The position numbers and the translations under genes were made by a program. Below, piece after piece: positions 34,795 to 46,119 of a stretch of DNA of 64,000 bases (positions are counted from its first letter, which is position 1; the number at the start of each line of letters is the position of its first letter). Below the pieces are notes generated by a model. The model was not told the origin of the DNA, made no database searches, and worked only from the letters and a program-made list of their open reading frames with translations. This DNA comes from Diphasiastrum complanatum (lineage: Eukaryota; Streptophyta; Lycopodiopsida; Lycopodiales; Lycopodiaceae): contig CM055109.1 in assembly GCA_029204225.1 (NCBI GenBank), positions 47,038,184 through 47,102,183 on the forward strand, in the 5' to 3' direction.

Positions 34795-35915
34795 CTACAT
34801 TGAGCGTTTTAAACGTCTCAAAGTAGAATGTGTTGATGAAAATATCACTGAACGAATGGCCATAAAACTATTTTTAGTTGGATTGCCAAAAAACATCCTC
34901 CTGAACTCAAATCGGTTGACCTTTGTGATCAACTTAAAGATGTGATGACTGATGCTATCCGTGAAGAAGACGAAGGTTCTGACGATGACTTTGACCATCG
35001 TGAAAAGAAATCTAAGAATCCGGACCGTCCTAATCACCCGAAATATGATAATATTGCTCAGTCTTCTGAACTTCTACATCAAATGGAAACCTGACAGAAA
35101 GCTCAACAATCTCATATGGATAAACTCACTGCTGATTTCGAAACCGCCATGAAACAAATTGCTGAGAAATCCTTTCTAGCAAGGGAAAATGTCTGGTGTC
35201 CAATCTGCTCACAGCATCACACTACTAATGAATGCCCTCAACTACGAAATCATTTCCCAGCAGCCACCAGACCAACCATCTATCGAGCTTACCACCCGTA
35301 CCCGCCACAACAACCTCTACCACGACCAAGGGTTTACCAACCACGACCACCTGCACCAAATCAATACCCAGCCCCACATCAACAGTTTGTTGTTAACCAA
35401 CCTGCCCCACAAAACGCTGTCCATTATCTTGATCCGAATACCATCGATCCGGCCACCTACTATGTGGAAGATAATACTCAACCGCAATACTCTACTGAAA
35501 CAGTTGTTTATTATACCTATGATTCTAATGCTCAACCGGTGGATCCCAATGCCCAAGCTTACAACCCAAACCAAGTTGTCTTTGCCGCACATCAACTATC
35601 CGCAATATGAGGATGCTTTATCTGTGTAGGTAAACATCCTAGTATTCGCTGCCCAGATAAACTCCGCTTTCCTCCAGCTTGTGAAAACTGTGGTATTGAA
35701 CATCACGTGAAGGACTGCCCATCCCGATCTAAGCCAACCACTCCTGTTTGCTCAGTGCAAGTAGAAACCTTACCAATCGAAACACATCTTGCTTGGGTCT
35801 TGACTCGGGCACAAACCCAATGCCAAACCCCTACACTTGCACCCAACAAAACTCAACCGCAAGTGGTTCCTCCAAGTGATGATTCAACTCCGATAGTTTA
35901 TCCTCACCCATCTTA
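34795..35915 (+). pseudogene. Gypsy Gag with CCHC-type zinc knuckles
   Basis: The reading begins ERFKRLKVECVDENITERM and continues LFLVGLPKN, AIREEDEGSDDDFD, KLTADFETAMKQIAEKSF across several frames. A first knuckle, CPICSQHHTTNEC, lies near 35200. A Pro/Gln/Tyr-rich stretch follows, then an in-frame TGA at 35608 and further knuckles CFICVGKHPSIRC and CENCGIEHHVKDC near 35615-35720. The same Gag architecture recurs at 63190-64000. Stops and frame changes make it non-functional. Confidence 0.85.
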
Positions 35916-36147
35916 AGAAATTCGGCTGCATCATGAGTATCGCTAGCAAATTTGCAATGTCGACCAACAATCTTCCTCTTCCCATAAAGTACCTCACAAG
36001 CGCTTTGAAAGCAAAACCCTTGAAGGTACCAAAGTCTGGGGAGATTTACTACAAGCCAATGTCACCCTTCCTTTCCATGTACTCTGGAAGCATGCTGGCC
36101 AGTGGAAACAACAGATCCAATCCAATACCACCACCACTATTGACGAG

Positions 36148-36720
36148 TTGCTTGAAATGCCTTTACATCTAACCAATCCACTCAGTGAACGAGGCAACAT
36201 CAAAATCCCAGCTACCCATCATCAATCCCGTGAAGTTTTAGCAATACTCGATGGATGTTCTAGGGTTAATATCATTTCCACATCCCTCATGATGGAATGG
36301 AATCTGAGAGACAAGCTAGCCAAACCTACTTGTCAGCTTTGAATGGCTGATCAAAGTGTGGTCCGACCTACCGGTTTCCTTCCGCACGTGCTGATCAAAC
36401 TAGGAGGTCTCAAGTTTTCTGTTGATCTTGTAGTACTTGATATTCCCAATAATGCCTATTCTTATGAATTACTACTTGGTCGTCCGTGGCTCACCAATGC
36501 ACGAGTCGTTCATGACTGGAGCAAAGGCCGAGTCACTTTTGGTAATCGTGACAGTTCTGTCACCATTGACTCAACGGGTAAACTCAAACTTGCACGCATC
36601 CATGACGAGAGATCCTCAACCACCAACTCAGTATTTGAGCCATACCAGTCTAGCCACGAAAAATGTCATCATGTTAGATCTATTGATATCATAAACTGGA
36701 GTCACAGTCTAACAAGATAA
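36148..36720 (+). pseudogene. Gypsy aspartic protease region
   Basis: AILDGCSRVNIIS (near 36241) is the retropepsin active-site region with DGC in place of the usual DGG/DTG. YELLLGRPWLTNARVVHDW (near 36460) is the conserved flap-side motif. A stop at 36340 separates the two halves in the same frame. It lies downstream of Gag and upstream of RT, the normal gypsy order. Confidence 0.85.
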
Positions 36721-36829
36721 AGGCAAGGCCCCCCTCGAATCTCCAGCCCATGATGTTCCTGCATACTTTAAGGACTATACGATCGAGAATGTCACAATCA
36801 AATTACTCCAAGCTCAACGTGAGCCCACT

Positions 36830-37408
36830 GGTAATTCACCCTACGAAGGCCCTGCACAAGCCATAACCCTTTCCCTGAGTGAGCCAAATGAAACCAACGA
36901 ATACCTTGTCTACATCGGAGCTCATCTCAATCGTGAACAACGAAGACGGCTTGAAAAGCTCCTGCGAAAATATCGACATATCTTTGCCTGGACCTATAAA
37001 GACATGAAAGGCGTCTCACCCCAAGTAGCTGTGCATCGTATCCCACTTAAACCGGGTGCGAGGCCCACTGCGAGTCGTCCATACAGATGCAATCCCATCT
37101 ATAAGGCCAAGATCAAAGAAGAATTACAACGCCTCTTAGATGCGGGATTTATCTATGAAATTGAGCATACTGAGTGGGTCTCCCCAATTGTCATCGTCCC
37201 CACGAAAAATGGAAAACTCCGGATCTGTGTCGATTTTAAGAAACTTAATGCCGTCACTGAACGTGATCATTTTCCACTACCTTTCAGAGAATCCATCTTA
37301 GAAAATCTAGCAGGAGATGAGGCTTACTCCTTCTTAGATGGCTTTAGCGGATATAATATGATCCAAATCGCCGAAGAAGATCAACACAAAACCGCCTTTG
37401 CCACATAA
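36830..37408 (+). pseudogene. Gypsy reverse transcriptase, N-terminal half
   Basis: Contains NREQRRRLEKLLRKYRHIFA, HRIPLKPGARPTASRPYRCN, WVSPIVIVPTKNGKLRICVD and FLDGFSGYNMIQI (motif A Asp present), then a stop at 37406. The YxDD motif and the rest of the palm are deleted; sequence resumes directly in RNase H at about 37430. Residues fit the Tat/Athila side of gypsy, not chromoviruses. Confidence 0.9.
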
Positions 37409-38920
37409 TGGTTCCTATTTGGACAATAGAGGCGTTAGAAGCCTTTGAAAAGTTAAAAAAAACATTAACTTTAGCACCAATACTGCGTTCTCCAGATTGG
37501 ACGATTGAATTTCATGTTCACACGGATGTCTCGAAATATGCCATTCGATTAGTTTTGATGTAGCTAGGTGACTATAAGAAGGATTATCCTATACGATTTG
37601 CGAGCAGACAGCTTACAGATCCAGAGAAGAATTATTCAACAATAGAACGTGAAGCGTTAGCCATGATTTTTTTTGTTCGAAAATTTCGTCACTACCTCAT
37701 GGAAACGCACTTTGCCTTTTATACAGATCATCAATCATTACTTTACTTGGTAAACAAGACGTGCAATACTGGATGTATTGCAAAATGATTATTGTTATTG
37801 ACTGAATTTGACTTTCAAATTGTGGTTCGAAAGGGCAAGCAACATTATCTAGCCCATTACGTTTCGCGAATCGAATCCGCACCAGTTAACATTGAAGTGG
37901 ATGGTGAACTACTAGATGCTGCATTGTTCTATGTCGAAGCAGTACTTGAGTGGGTAGCGAATATTGTTGAGTACCTGATGCTAGGACAACCAAATGACTC
38001 TTTGACAAAAGTACAGAAGAGACAATTGATTCATAAGACTCAACCTTATCAATTGATTGCAGGACAATTGTATCGTCGTGGATCAGACAATATTCTACGT
38101 AGATGTGTTTTACCACATGATATGTTTTCACATGATGGCATGGGCGGAGGACACTTCTCTACAGATATTATTTGTTCACAAACTTTTGCAATTAGGTTGT
38201 TGGTGGCCTATGCTTCATAAGGGCACTAAATATTTTATTCAAACATGTGATGTTTGCCAGCGAACATGACGACCTACTCGACAAAATTATGAACCCTTGC
38301 ATCCGGTTTTGTCGCAAGCACCATTTGAAAAATGGGGACTGGATTGTGTTGGTCCTATTCATCCTGCCGCGCAAGGATCTCAGGTCAAATACATTATCAT
38401 AGCAACTGATTATATGACCAAGTGGGTTGAAGCCAAAGCTGTCAAAGTTGTTGATCCAAAATCTACGGCCGAGTTTCTCTATGAAAATATTATAATCAGA
38501 TTTGGATGTCCGATCGAGATTGTCAGTGGCCGGGGTGCACACTTTGTTAATCAAACAATAAAGTGTTTACCAGAAGATTTTTTTGTGATACATAGATTTA
38601 GCACCCCTTACTATCCCAGAGGGACACATGAAGTGTTGCACAACTTATGTGAAACCCGATTGATGGCAGTTCATGTGTTAGCAGCAGAGAAAGCCTGCCG
38701 CAAGGCATGGCACGATCGTCGATTGCACAAAAAAGATCTGAAAGCAGGAGATCTCGCATTGATGTACAAAACCAAGCTGATCAAGGAAAAATTGAAGTTT
38801 ACTGGTGAAGGCCCGTATAAAGTGAAGGAAATCGTTTGCAGAGAAAAAGACCCCTTTTTCAAATTATTTTTGATGAAAAATAATCGCCACGCTCTATTAC
38901 GCCAATGCGAAACTGTTTAA
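37409..38920 (+). pseudogene. Gypsy RNase H and integrase remnant
   Basis: RNase H is shown by EAFEKLKKTLTLAPILRSPD, HVHTDVSKYAIRLVLM, FASRQLTDPEKNYSTIERE and TDHQSLLYLVNK, with stops at 37561 and 37786. The integrase zinc region (HDGMGGGHFS, then in another frame CDVCQRT) and core (FEKWGLDCVGPIHPAAQGS) follow. The second catalytic Asp appears as Gly in IVSGRGAHFVNQ, and the Glu-bearing segment is deleted after PYYP. The tail LKAGDLALMYKTKLIKEKLK and GEGPYKVKEIV is typical gypsy C-terminus. No 3' LTR was identified. Confidence 0.9.
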
Positions 38921-39275
38921 AACTGACGTGTACATGGCCCATTTTGGCCGGTTGCACTTTTATTGAAACTCTGTTTATTTATTGATTTACGCTGGACTTA
39001 AATTTAATCAAGAGGCCTATTCCCCTAGTTCCCGGGTTTGTCGGGGCTAGGAGGTGCCAGTTCGCCTTAAAAAGGAGTTAAATGGCAGCTTTATTCACAG
39101 TAGGCCACTTTAGTGATTTAAAACCAAATTTGGGACTCAGCCCTTAAGTTTGATCCCAACTGCCAAAAAGCCCCTATTGGTGCCCATTCCTGAAGAGGTG
39201 CACCTCTTTGGGCCTCAGCCCTCTCTAGCATTGGAAGGGGCCAGCCTCTACGTAACACATTCATTCATCTTCTTG

Positions 39276-39278
<3 letters not shown>

Positions 39279-39320
<42 letters not shown>
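39279..39320. repeat. (GA)21 microsatellite
   Basis: Uninterrupted GA dinucleotide run. The ORF running through it (39150-39428) is a by-product. Confidence 0.98.
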
Positions 39321-39324
<4 letters not shown>

Positions 39325-40690
39325 TGGAGAAGGAGGGAAGGAGTAGAAGCATTCTGCTTGGTGCCTCCCACTTCAGACCCTGTCTATTTGTTGTATCTCA
39401 TCTTACCTACCCTCATCTTGTTGTTTGATTCCATAGAGGCAAGGAGGAGGAAAGGAGAAGAGGCTGATCTTCCTGGTGCCTTCCACTCTAACTTCTTTGT
39501 TGGATCTTTGCTGCAAACTACTTCTAATTCATTGCTATTGATCTGTTTCTCAGCCTTTAGCATTGTGTTTATTTCTTGGATCATTGTTTATTGAATCAGA
39601 TTTGAAAGCCATTAATTGCATCTAACTCTGTGGTTGCAGGTCTTGGAATTGTGAAGACTGTATCTAGTATGTCTTTGCTGTCCTCTAACATTTGTTGCAG
39701 GCTGTGGAGAATTACAAGCCATTGGTTGCATTATCTATAGGCATATGAAGCTTGGAGGATTGCTATTTTCATGCTTTAAAAAGTTTGAATCACTTTTTCT
39801 TTTGTAGTGCCATTTGCTAGAGCATTGAACATCAGGGCATTCTTTTTGTCTAGAAATCCCTATAGGCTGTAGGAGCAAAAGTATGAAAAGGATGGCTTGT
39901 AAAGCCTTGTGTCTCATTGGTTTGTAGGCTTGTAGATCACTAGTTTACAACCCTGTCCATTGCACTTCCGATATCCATTTGTTGCTCTAAAATTGTTGTA
40001 CAAGAAGGTATCTTTAGTATTCTGTAGGCCTTCTTCCTGCTTATGTGCAGCCTTGGATCTGTAGCCATCACACTGTTTGTCCATCGCTGCTCAGGGAGGA
40101 TGTTTTCCTGTGTCTCTACCTCTGCCTGCGGGTTTGCCCATCTGTCCTGCCTGTGGTTCGTTGCTCTATCCGCTGCCTGTGACCCGTTTCCTATTTTTCT
40201 TTCCTGTCTGCGAACTGATCTGCGCTCTTCGAACCCTCCACCACAGTCTGCGGCCCACTCTTCTAGCTGTGATGAATCGCTGCCCTGCTGCCACTTGTCC
40301 ACGACCCTGTTCATTGCCTTTTTCCCTACCTGCGGCCCTACTGTGAGCCGTGCCTTCTGCGGCCCTACTGTGAGCCGTGCCTTCTGTTTGGTGCCCTAGT
40401 TTGCCAATTTTGTGGCCATCCATTCCTGCCTACATGCTGGAAGAAGCCTGCCAACGGCCCACACTCCTCCTTGCGATCCTCCCCTGCCCCGCTCATTGAT
40501 CTTGCCATCACCTGACCCTGTGGCTGCCCCTCCTTCCTCATTTGCGCCTCACCAATCCCGCTCTTCAACCAATGACCCTGGCTTGTGGCCAATTCAAAGC
40601 CTGCAGGATTCGTAGCAGGGTCTTGTTGGCCAACAAGGAGGCTTCACACTAATTTTTTGAATCGTCGGAGATAGCGGCTGGATCTTTACC
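39321..40690 (+). other. Upstream region of the non-LTR element, no supported gene
   Basis: The sequence becomes GC-richer from about 40040. Overlapping ORFs on both strands (for example 40043-40399 plus, 40166-40423 minus) lack domains and probably reflect composition. A 27-bp unit (TGCGGCCCTACTGTGAGCCG...) is repeated twice at 40331-40384. It may be the 5' untranslated part of the retrotransposon downstream. Confidence 0.45.
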
Positions 40691-40697
40691 TGTCAAT

Positions 40698-41309
40698 ATG
40701 GTTCCTCAAGAATCTTTTCATCCTTTGCAACTCCCGGATTTCAATCCTCTTGTTCGACGTGGAGAAAAGAGACCTGCTTTCCCTTCAGAGCATCCTTCTA
40801 GTGCTTCCCCTTCTTGCACGCGTCGTGAAGCCCACCGTGATGTTGCGGATTCCTTGCTTGTCTCCTCTGGCCAGGTGGTGCCATACTGTCCGCCCCATCT
40901 TCGCCATCAGCTTTCTTCCTCTCTTTCTGTTTCTCAGCTTTCTCCTTCTTCCTCTTCTCGTCCCCGTGTTCCATGTGCAGGCTGTGGTTGCCTTTATGTG
41001 CAAGGTGCCGGTCTTTCTCGCCATCATAACGCTTGCTCTGATTTTCGTCAACAACTCGCATTGACGAATGTCGACCTTGCACCTCATCCTGCTCCCACTT
41101 CGCCACCTGACTCGGCTTGGACCTGGATTCGCTCCCTTGATATTTTGACCGCTTTTCACTTGAGTTTTCCTCGTCCTCGTCTTTATGCACACATTCCCTT
41201 TTCCTTGCGCTTATTGCAGCTTGGCATGCCTTTTTGCTTTTTCCTCTCTGGTGTTTGCCTCTGCCTCCTCGGGGTGGTGATGCTGGTCATAGGGAAACTC
41301 GCAACATGA
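40698..41309 (+). pseudogene. R2-like non-LTR retrotransposon, N-terminal zinc-finger part
   Basis: The 203-codon ORF holds a single zinc finger, CAGCGCLYVQGAGLSRHHNAC (Cys-x2-Cys ... His ... Cys), preceded by a Ser/Pro-rich stretch. This matches the N-terminal DNA-binding fingers of R2-type elements. A frameshift at about 41200-41230 separates it from the RT frame starting 41234; the true protein was continuous. ATG 40698 is the first Met in this frame, but an earlier start cannot be excluded. Confidence 0.75.
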
Positions 41310-43144
41310 TTCGTCGCTTTATGTCAGGAGATTGGGAAAATCTGCAAGAAGAGCATTTCCTTCGCTGTCATGCGCTTGCTGCTCAGCGGGATTCGACTTC
41401 GGATGGTGTTTCTATACCCCCTGTTCATCGTCGGTTGCGTCACTGTGTTTTACTTGGGCAAGTGGGTGAGTATTCTCGTGCAACTCGTGCTCTAGCTCCT
41501 ACAAGTCCAGCTACTCCTTCTGCTGCCACCCTTCAGGCTTTGGAGCTTCTTCACCCACCGACAAATGACTCCCTTCCTTCTTTTGTTGAGGACTTTGAAC
41601 ATGATTCCGATTTGCAGCTCTCAGAACCTCATTTTCTTAATGCTTTTCTACGCAGCCCTCATTTGTCAACTGGGGGTCCTTCTGGTATGGTTTTCGAGCA
41701 TCTTCGTGACTGTTTTTTTCCTGATGACTCTGCTAGCGGGTTTGGTTTGCTCTTTCAAGTTTGCTCTTCCATAGCATGTGGCCGTATTCCTCTTTCTATT
41801 GCTCGTATTCTTGGTGTTGCTCGTTTGATAGCCTTGGATAAGCCTGGCGGTGGAGTGCGTCCCATTGCTGTTGGAGAGGTTTTATACAAATTGGTTTCTA
41901 GGGCTCTTGGTTTTCAGCTTCGTGACAGTTTTCATGACCACCTATTTCCTCATCAGTTTGGTTGTGCTACTCCTGGCGGTTGCGAGACAATCATACATGC
42001 TTTGCGTGCTACCTTGGATCTTCATCCAGATTGGGTTATCCTTCAGGTGGATGTTAAAAATGCTTTCAATTATGTTTTCTGAGGGGCCATTTTCGAAGAA
42101 CTTCGTGCGGCTCATGGTCCTCTTGCTCAGCTCATCCCGTTTGTTCGCTCTTTTTATTCCATGGATGCGCCTCTATATTTCAGTCATGCTTCTCGCTTAG
42201 GTGATGTTTCGGTTATCTCGTCTGCTGATGGTATCAGACAAGGTGATCCCTTGGGTGGTGTTCTTTTTGCTTTGGCGCACTTTCGGGCATTGCGTGCTTC
42301 TTCTGTTGCTTTTCCTTCTTGTTTGTTTCCCTCTATTGCTGATGACACGCATATTGTGGGACCTGCTAATGACGTCTTTCCGGCTTTCCTACATTTCTCT
42401 CAGCAACTTTCGGCTTTGGGCCTCACTGTCAATCCCTCTAAGTGCGTTGCTTGGTGTCCTCAGGGCCTCCTTCCTGAGCTCCCTTTACCTACAGGTTTCA
42501 ATACTCCGGTTGATGGGATTAGAGTGCTTGGTATTCCTATAGGTTTCTCGGATTTTGTGGCTTCCTCTTTGCGGGACACTTTGGACGCACATCTTCGTCA
42601 CGCTGATCTGCTACCAAAGCTTGGCATTGCTCAAGTTGCTCTAGGGGTTCTCACTCAATGCTTCGCTCAACGGCCAAGTTATATTCTACGGTGTGTTACT
42701 CCCTCTCCTGATATTTTGGCTTTGCTACAGGATTTCGATAATACTTTATTAGATATTCTGGGTCGCTTGATGGGTTCAGAATCCTTTCGTATTCCCAATG
42801 GTCAGTTCGTTAAGCGACAAGTCTCTCTTCCCGCTTCGTCCGGAGGTGTTGGTCTTTCTTGCACAGCTTCTATTGCTCCAGCTGCTTTTATGGGAAGTTG
42901 GGCCCTTGTTGCCTTTGCACGTATCTCTCGGTTTCAGCAGGACAACAAGTTCATTCTTCTCGATTCAGTAGCTCATGTGGAAACATGCATTCTTCCTTTC
43001 CAACAACATCTTCGTGCGGCCAAGGATCTCATTCCTCCACCTGTGCGAGCTTCTTTGCCTCCCTTTGAGTCTTTGCTTAGCCATCAGCGTGCTCATTTTC
43101 AGAAGTATCTTTTGGAGCGCTTCCACTCTCATGCTTTCACTTAG
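41234..43144 (+). pseudogene. R2-like non-LTR retrotransposon, reverse transcriptase
   Basis: One frame with a single internal TGA at 42080-42082 covers the RT. Motifs in order: STGGPSGMVFEHLRDCF (0/1), ARLIALDKPGGGVRPIAVGE (2), LQVDVKNAFN (motif A Asp present), SADGIRQGDPLGGVLFALAH (motif B), SIADDTHIVGP (motif C with DD present) and LGLTVNPSKCVAW (D). The thumb follows (LGIPIGFSDF...). The internal TGA lies two residues after FNY where an Arg (CGA) is expected, and the terminal TAG at 43142 sits where Gln (CAG) fits, so both stops look like single C-to-T changes. Confidence 0.92.
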
Positions 43145-43866
43145 CTTCTCATTGATTCACCTTCCGATGAGACTTGGGCTCGCCTTTTGTCTTGTGCAGG
43201 CCCGGGTGCTGGTGCTTGGCTTGTTGCGCGCCCTGTTGTTCCACACTTGCGCCTTTCTTCAGAGTTGTTTCTCACCGCTCTTCGGGTTAGGTTGGGTCCC
43301 CCTCATCCAGTGCTGGCAGGTTTGACAAAATGTTCCTGTGGTCACCCTGTTGATTCTATTGGCACTCATCTCATGCGTTGCCCTTCTGGCGGAGAGCGTA
43401 CTGCGACTCATAATTCCATTCGTGACGTATTGGCATCTATTGCTCATGAGTGCGGCTTTCATGTTGTTCGGGAGCAGACCCACATCTTGCCTGTGTCTGA
43501 TTCACAGTCGCCTCGACGTCGAGTTGATCTTGTTCTTTCGCGCGAGGGGATTCGCACGCTTGGGGATGTTGTTGTTGCTGATCCGTCCGTCGTCGTGCTT
43601 CAACTACTCAGGGTGCCGCTGCTTCTCATGCAGCTCTAGATAAAGAGCGAGATTATTCACATCGCACTCCTAGAGAAGGCTTTATCCCTTTTGCTTTGGA
43701 AACATATAGGTGCCTGCATAAGAAATTCGATGATTTTCTATCATCCTGTGCAGGTTTTGCAGCGAAACTCCAAGGTCGTGGTGCCTCACCTTTATCTATC
43801 ATTACAGCTTATTATCGTCAACGAGTTTTGATGACTTTACAATGCACTCAGGCACTTGTGCCGTAG
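43145..43866 (+). pseudogene. R2-like element C-terminus: CCHC knuckle and restriction-like endonuclease
   Basis: The frame of the RT continues past the TAG with LLIDSPSDETWARLLSC and AWLVARPVVPHLRLSSELF. The knuckle CSCGHPVDSIGTHLMRC (Cys-x-Cys ... His-x3-Cys) follows, then RRRVDLVL and LGDVVVADPSVV, which fit the PD-(D/E)xK-type endonuclease of R2-group elements. Near 43600 a frameshift moves coding to another frame (REGFIPFALETYRCLHKKFD, then a stop at 43864-43866). This order of RT, CCHC and endonuclease separates the element from the usual plant L1 and RTE LINEs. Confidence 0.8.
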
Positions 43867-44804
43867 TTGCAGGAACGGCTGCTTCACAGCTTCCTGCACT
43901 ACCTAAACTTCCAACTGTCTTAACTAGCGACTTACACCAAGCAGTAGGCTTTATTTATGTAGATACTCTACGAGATTGTTGCTTTGTTATACTTGTACAG
44001 TATCTCAATTCGCCTTATGGCCTTTACGCTTTTTACATGCATTCCTTTGTACTCTGATGGGTTTTCCCATCTTTTATTAATAAAACAGGAAGTTCCAATT
44101 CAAAAGTTTACCCACTCCTTTATCTACAGCCTACTGTCGCTCTGGCCTACGCTATGCACACCCACAACATCATTATAGATTAGACTTTCAAGCGGTTGAT
44201 TGGCTGCGATCTTGACATGGTGTAATCATCAATGCGACCAGTTGAGGTTTCCAAATGGGTTGTGCATAAGCCGTTGGTGTGTAGAAATCCTGTTGGGATT
44301 AGTTTCTCTATAATTAACTCCGGAGTGCTATAGATCGCTGGTTGGTAAGAGACCCATACGCAGTGTCGGCTCGTAACTGCCATTCTTTAACAAACCCTAA
44401 ATCGTAAATTGAGAGATTCTCGGGTACATTTCTCTCAATGACTCCATAGCCCAATTGAGGAGAGGAGCCGGTTTGACTGTTTGCTGCATCCAAAAGGGAG
44501 TTTAGCGTCTATAGTATCTTCTTGCTACTTTAACATATTTGGTGAGGGCTGATAAGTAGAAGTATGGCTTTGTATAGTGAAATGGTTTTTGTCCATTTTC
44601 AAAGTTCCGTAGGCTATCTGAAAATTGCTTGTTGACCGTTTGAAACTTGCCTTACCGATTGCCATTGAAAGTGCCGGTGGTCGTGAATGCTGTATTTTCG
44701 ACTCCATACCCAATGGAGCTTGAGCTGTAATTGTGGTATAGACCGACTTCCATTATAATTCCCTTAGATTAGTAGCCTATTTGGGGGTTGTTTTATAATC
44801 CTTC
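43867..44804. other. 3' UTR of the non-LTR element and non-coding DNA
   Basis: The element appears to end near the AATAAAACAGG at about 44078-44090. From 44100 to 44800 no coding similarity was found; the ORFs are short and lack motifs. Confidence 0.5.
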
Positions 44805-45869
44805 AGTGGTGCGTCTGCCGGGAGGAGCACGAGTTCCTTTTGGACTTCGAGTCCATTGTACTTGGAAGTTGATTATCCTTCTGTGGACTTAGCCTTTGTT
44901 GAAGGTTTGTGAGCCCTACGTTGGTTGACATAGATGGAGTAGTCATGGGATTTCTGCCATTTAGGCACTTGACCACCCGTGCTGCATTTGAAGCCATTGT
45001 ATATTTCATGATGAGATTCATTGGCTATGCACTCGGAGGTGTGTATGCATTTCTTTTAGAGTCACTTGTAGGCAAGGTGTTGGGTCAGAAGCGCTTGGGT
45101 AACGAAGAATATGACCTAGTGATTTCAGAATTCCTTAGCCACCTACGCACTGACTTTGATACCTTGCCCAATATGATCCAAGTTGTCCCAATGATGATAA
45201 CCTTGAGATTCAAAAAGAGTATGTGGCACTACATGGCAATTATTTTGCTGCCATAGGCATAGCGTCTGGAACACAAGCCTCACCCAACCATAAGCAGGCC
45301 AAACAGGCCATAAAGCCTTACATCGACCTCACCAACGATTCACATTCGACTAACGACGAATACCTCCTTGATGTCATCACTGAGCCTTCCATACACGCTG
45401 CTGCCCAGCTACTGAACAACTTCCTGATGGTTGGCAACCTCAGAAAAGATCGCATCACTTCCATATGATAGTTGACTCTTATACCAAGATAGCCAAAGCC
45501 CCTCTTGAACCATATAACTGGTTCAAGACTGTTTCTGGTGAGCTCAAACGTGCTATTAAGAGCAATACTAAGCAACAGTTCGCTGGTGGCTCTTTGTTGT
45601 CTCTTCTAGCCGCCTCTCAACTAGAAAACAAAATCCATGGCTTCCACTTGGATTCTGTGCTTTCGGTCTCTGAAAAAGCACCGGCCGAGTCATCTCACCA
45701 GGCCTCGAGTTCACATAGTCATCGTTGTCCATGCAACGAGATCATCATTCCTGACTCGCCTTCCGCGTCACGATGTCGCATTAGGCATACATCGTCAGCT
45801 GCGCTTCCACCCCCTGCTACTGTTCACACTGAACTTTCGATTCCCCTCGTCTCTGCTTCCACTCAATGA
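44805..45869 (+). pseudogene. Unrecognised coding tract split over three frames
   Basis: Three successive frames (44909-45215, 45216-45468, 45465-45869) read like one protein broken by two frameshifts: DLVISEFLSHLRTDFDTLP, then EYVALHGNYFAAIGIASGTQ and EPSIHAAAQLLNNFLMVGN, then KAPLEPYNWFKTVSGELKRA and SLLSLLAASQLENKIHGFHL, ending in a Ser/Pro-rich stretch. Just upstream, TGGTGCGTCTGCCGGGAGGA (near 44808) resembles a gypsy PBS, so this may be a diverged Gag-like leader. The family is not recognised. Confidence 0.4.
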
Positions 45870-46119
45870 CAATCTGTGACCATTGGGGCTACCATTCCCA
45901 TCACACATCAGGAGCCTCACATTGCCTCAGAAACGGTGGTTGGTTCCTGCACAAAGTAGCAGGCCGGATCATCTATAAATCTGGATGGAGGCTATCTGGA
46001 TCTGTTTGACCTTTTGGGTTGAACCTCGGTTCTCTGATGTGGGTTGACTCGTTGAGGTTTGGACTCATGGTCTGAGTCAGTATCGATATTCTGTAGTTGA
46101 ATCTCTGGATCGAAATTGT

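Noticed and set aside
39150-39428. ORF with an Arg-Glu repeat
   Set aside because: Caused by the (GA)21 microsatellite.
40785-41192. Two long minus-strand ORFs rich in Arg and Lys
   Set aside because: Antisense to the zinc-finger ORF of the R2-like element; composition effect of its Ser/Pro-rich coding.
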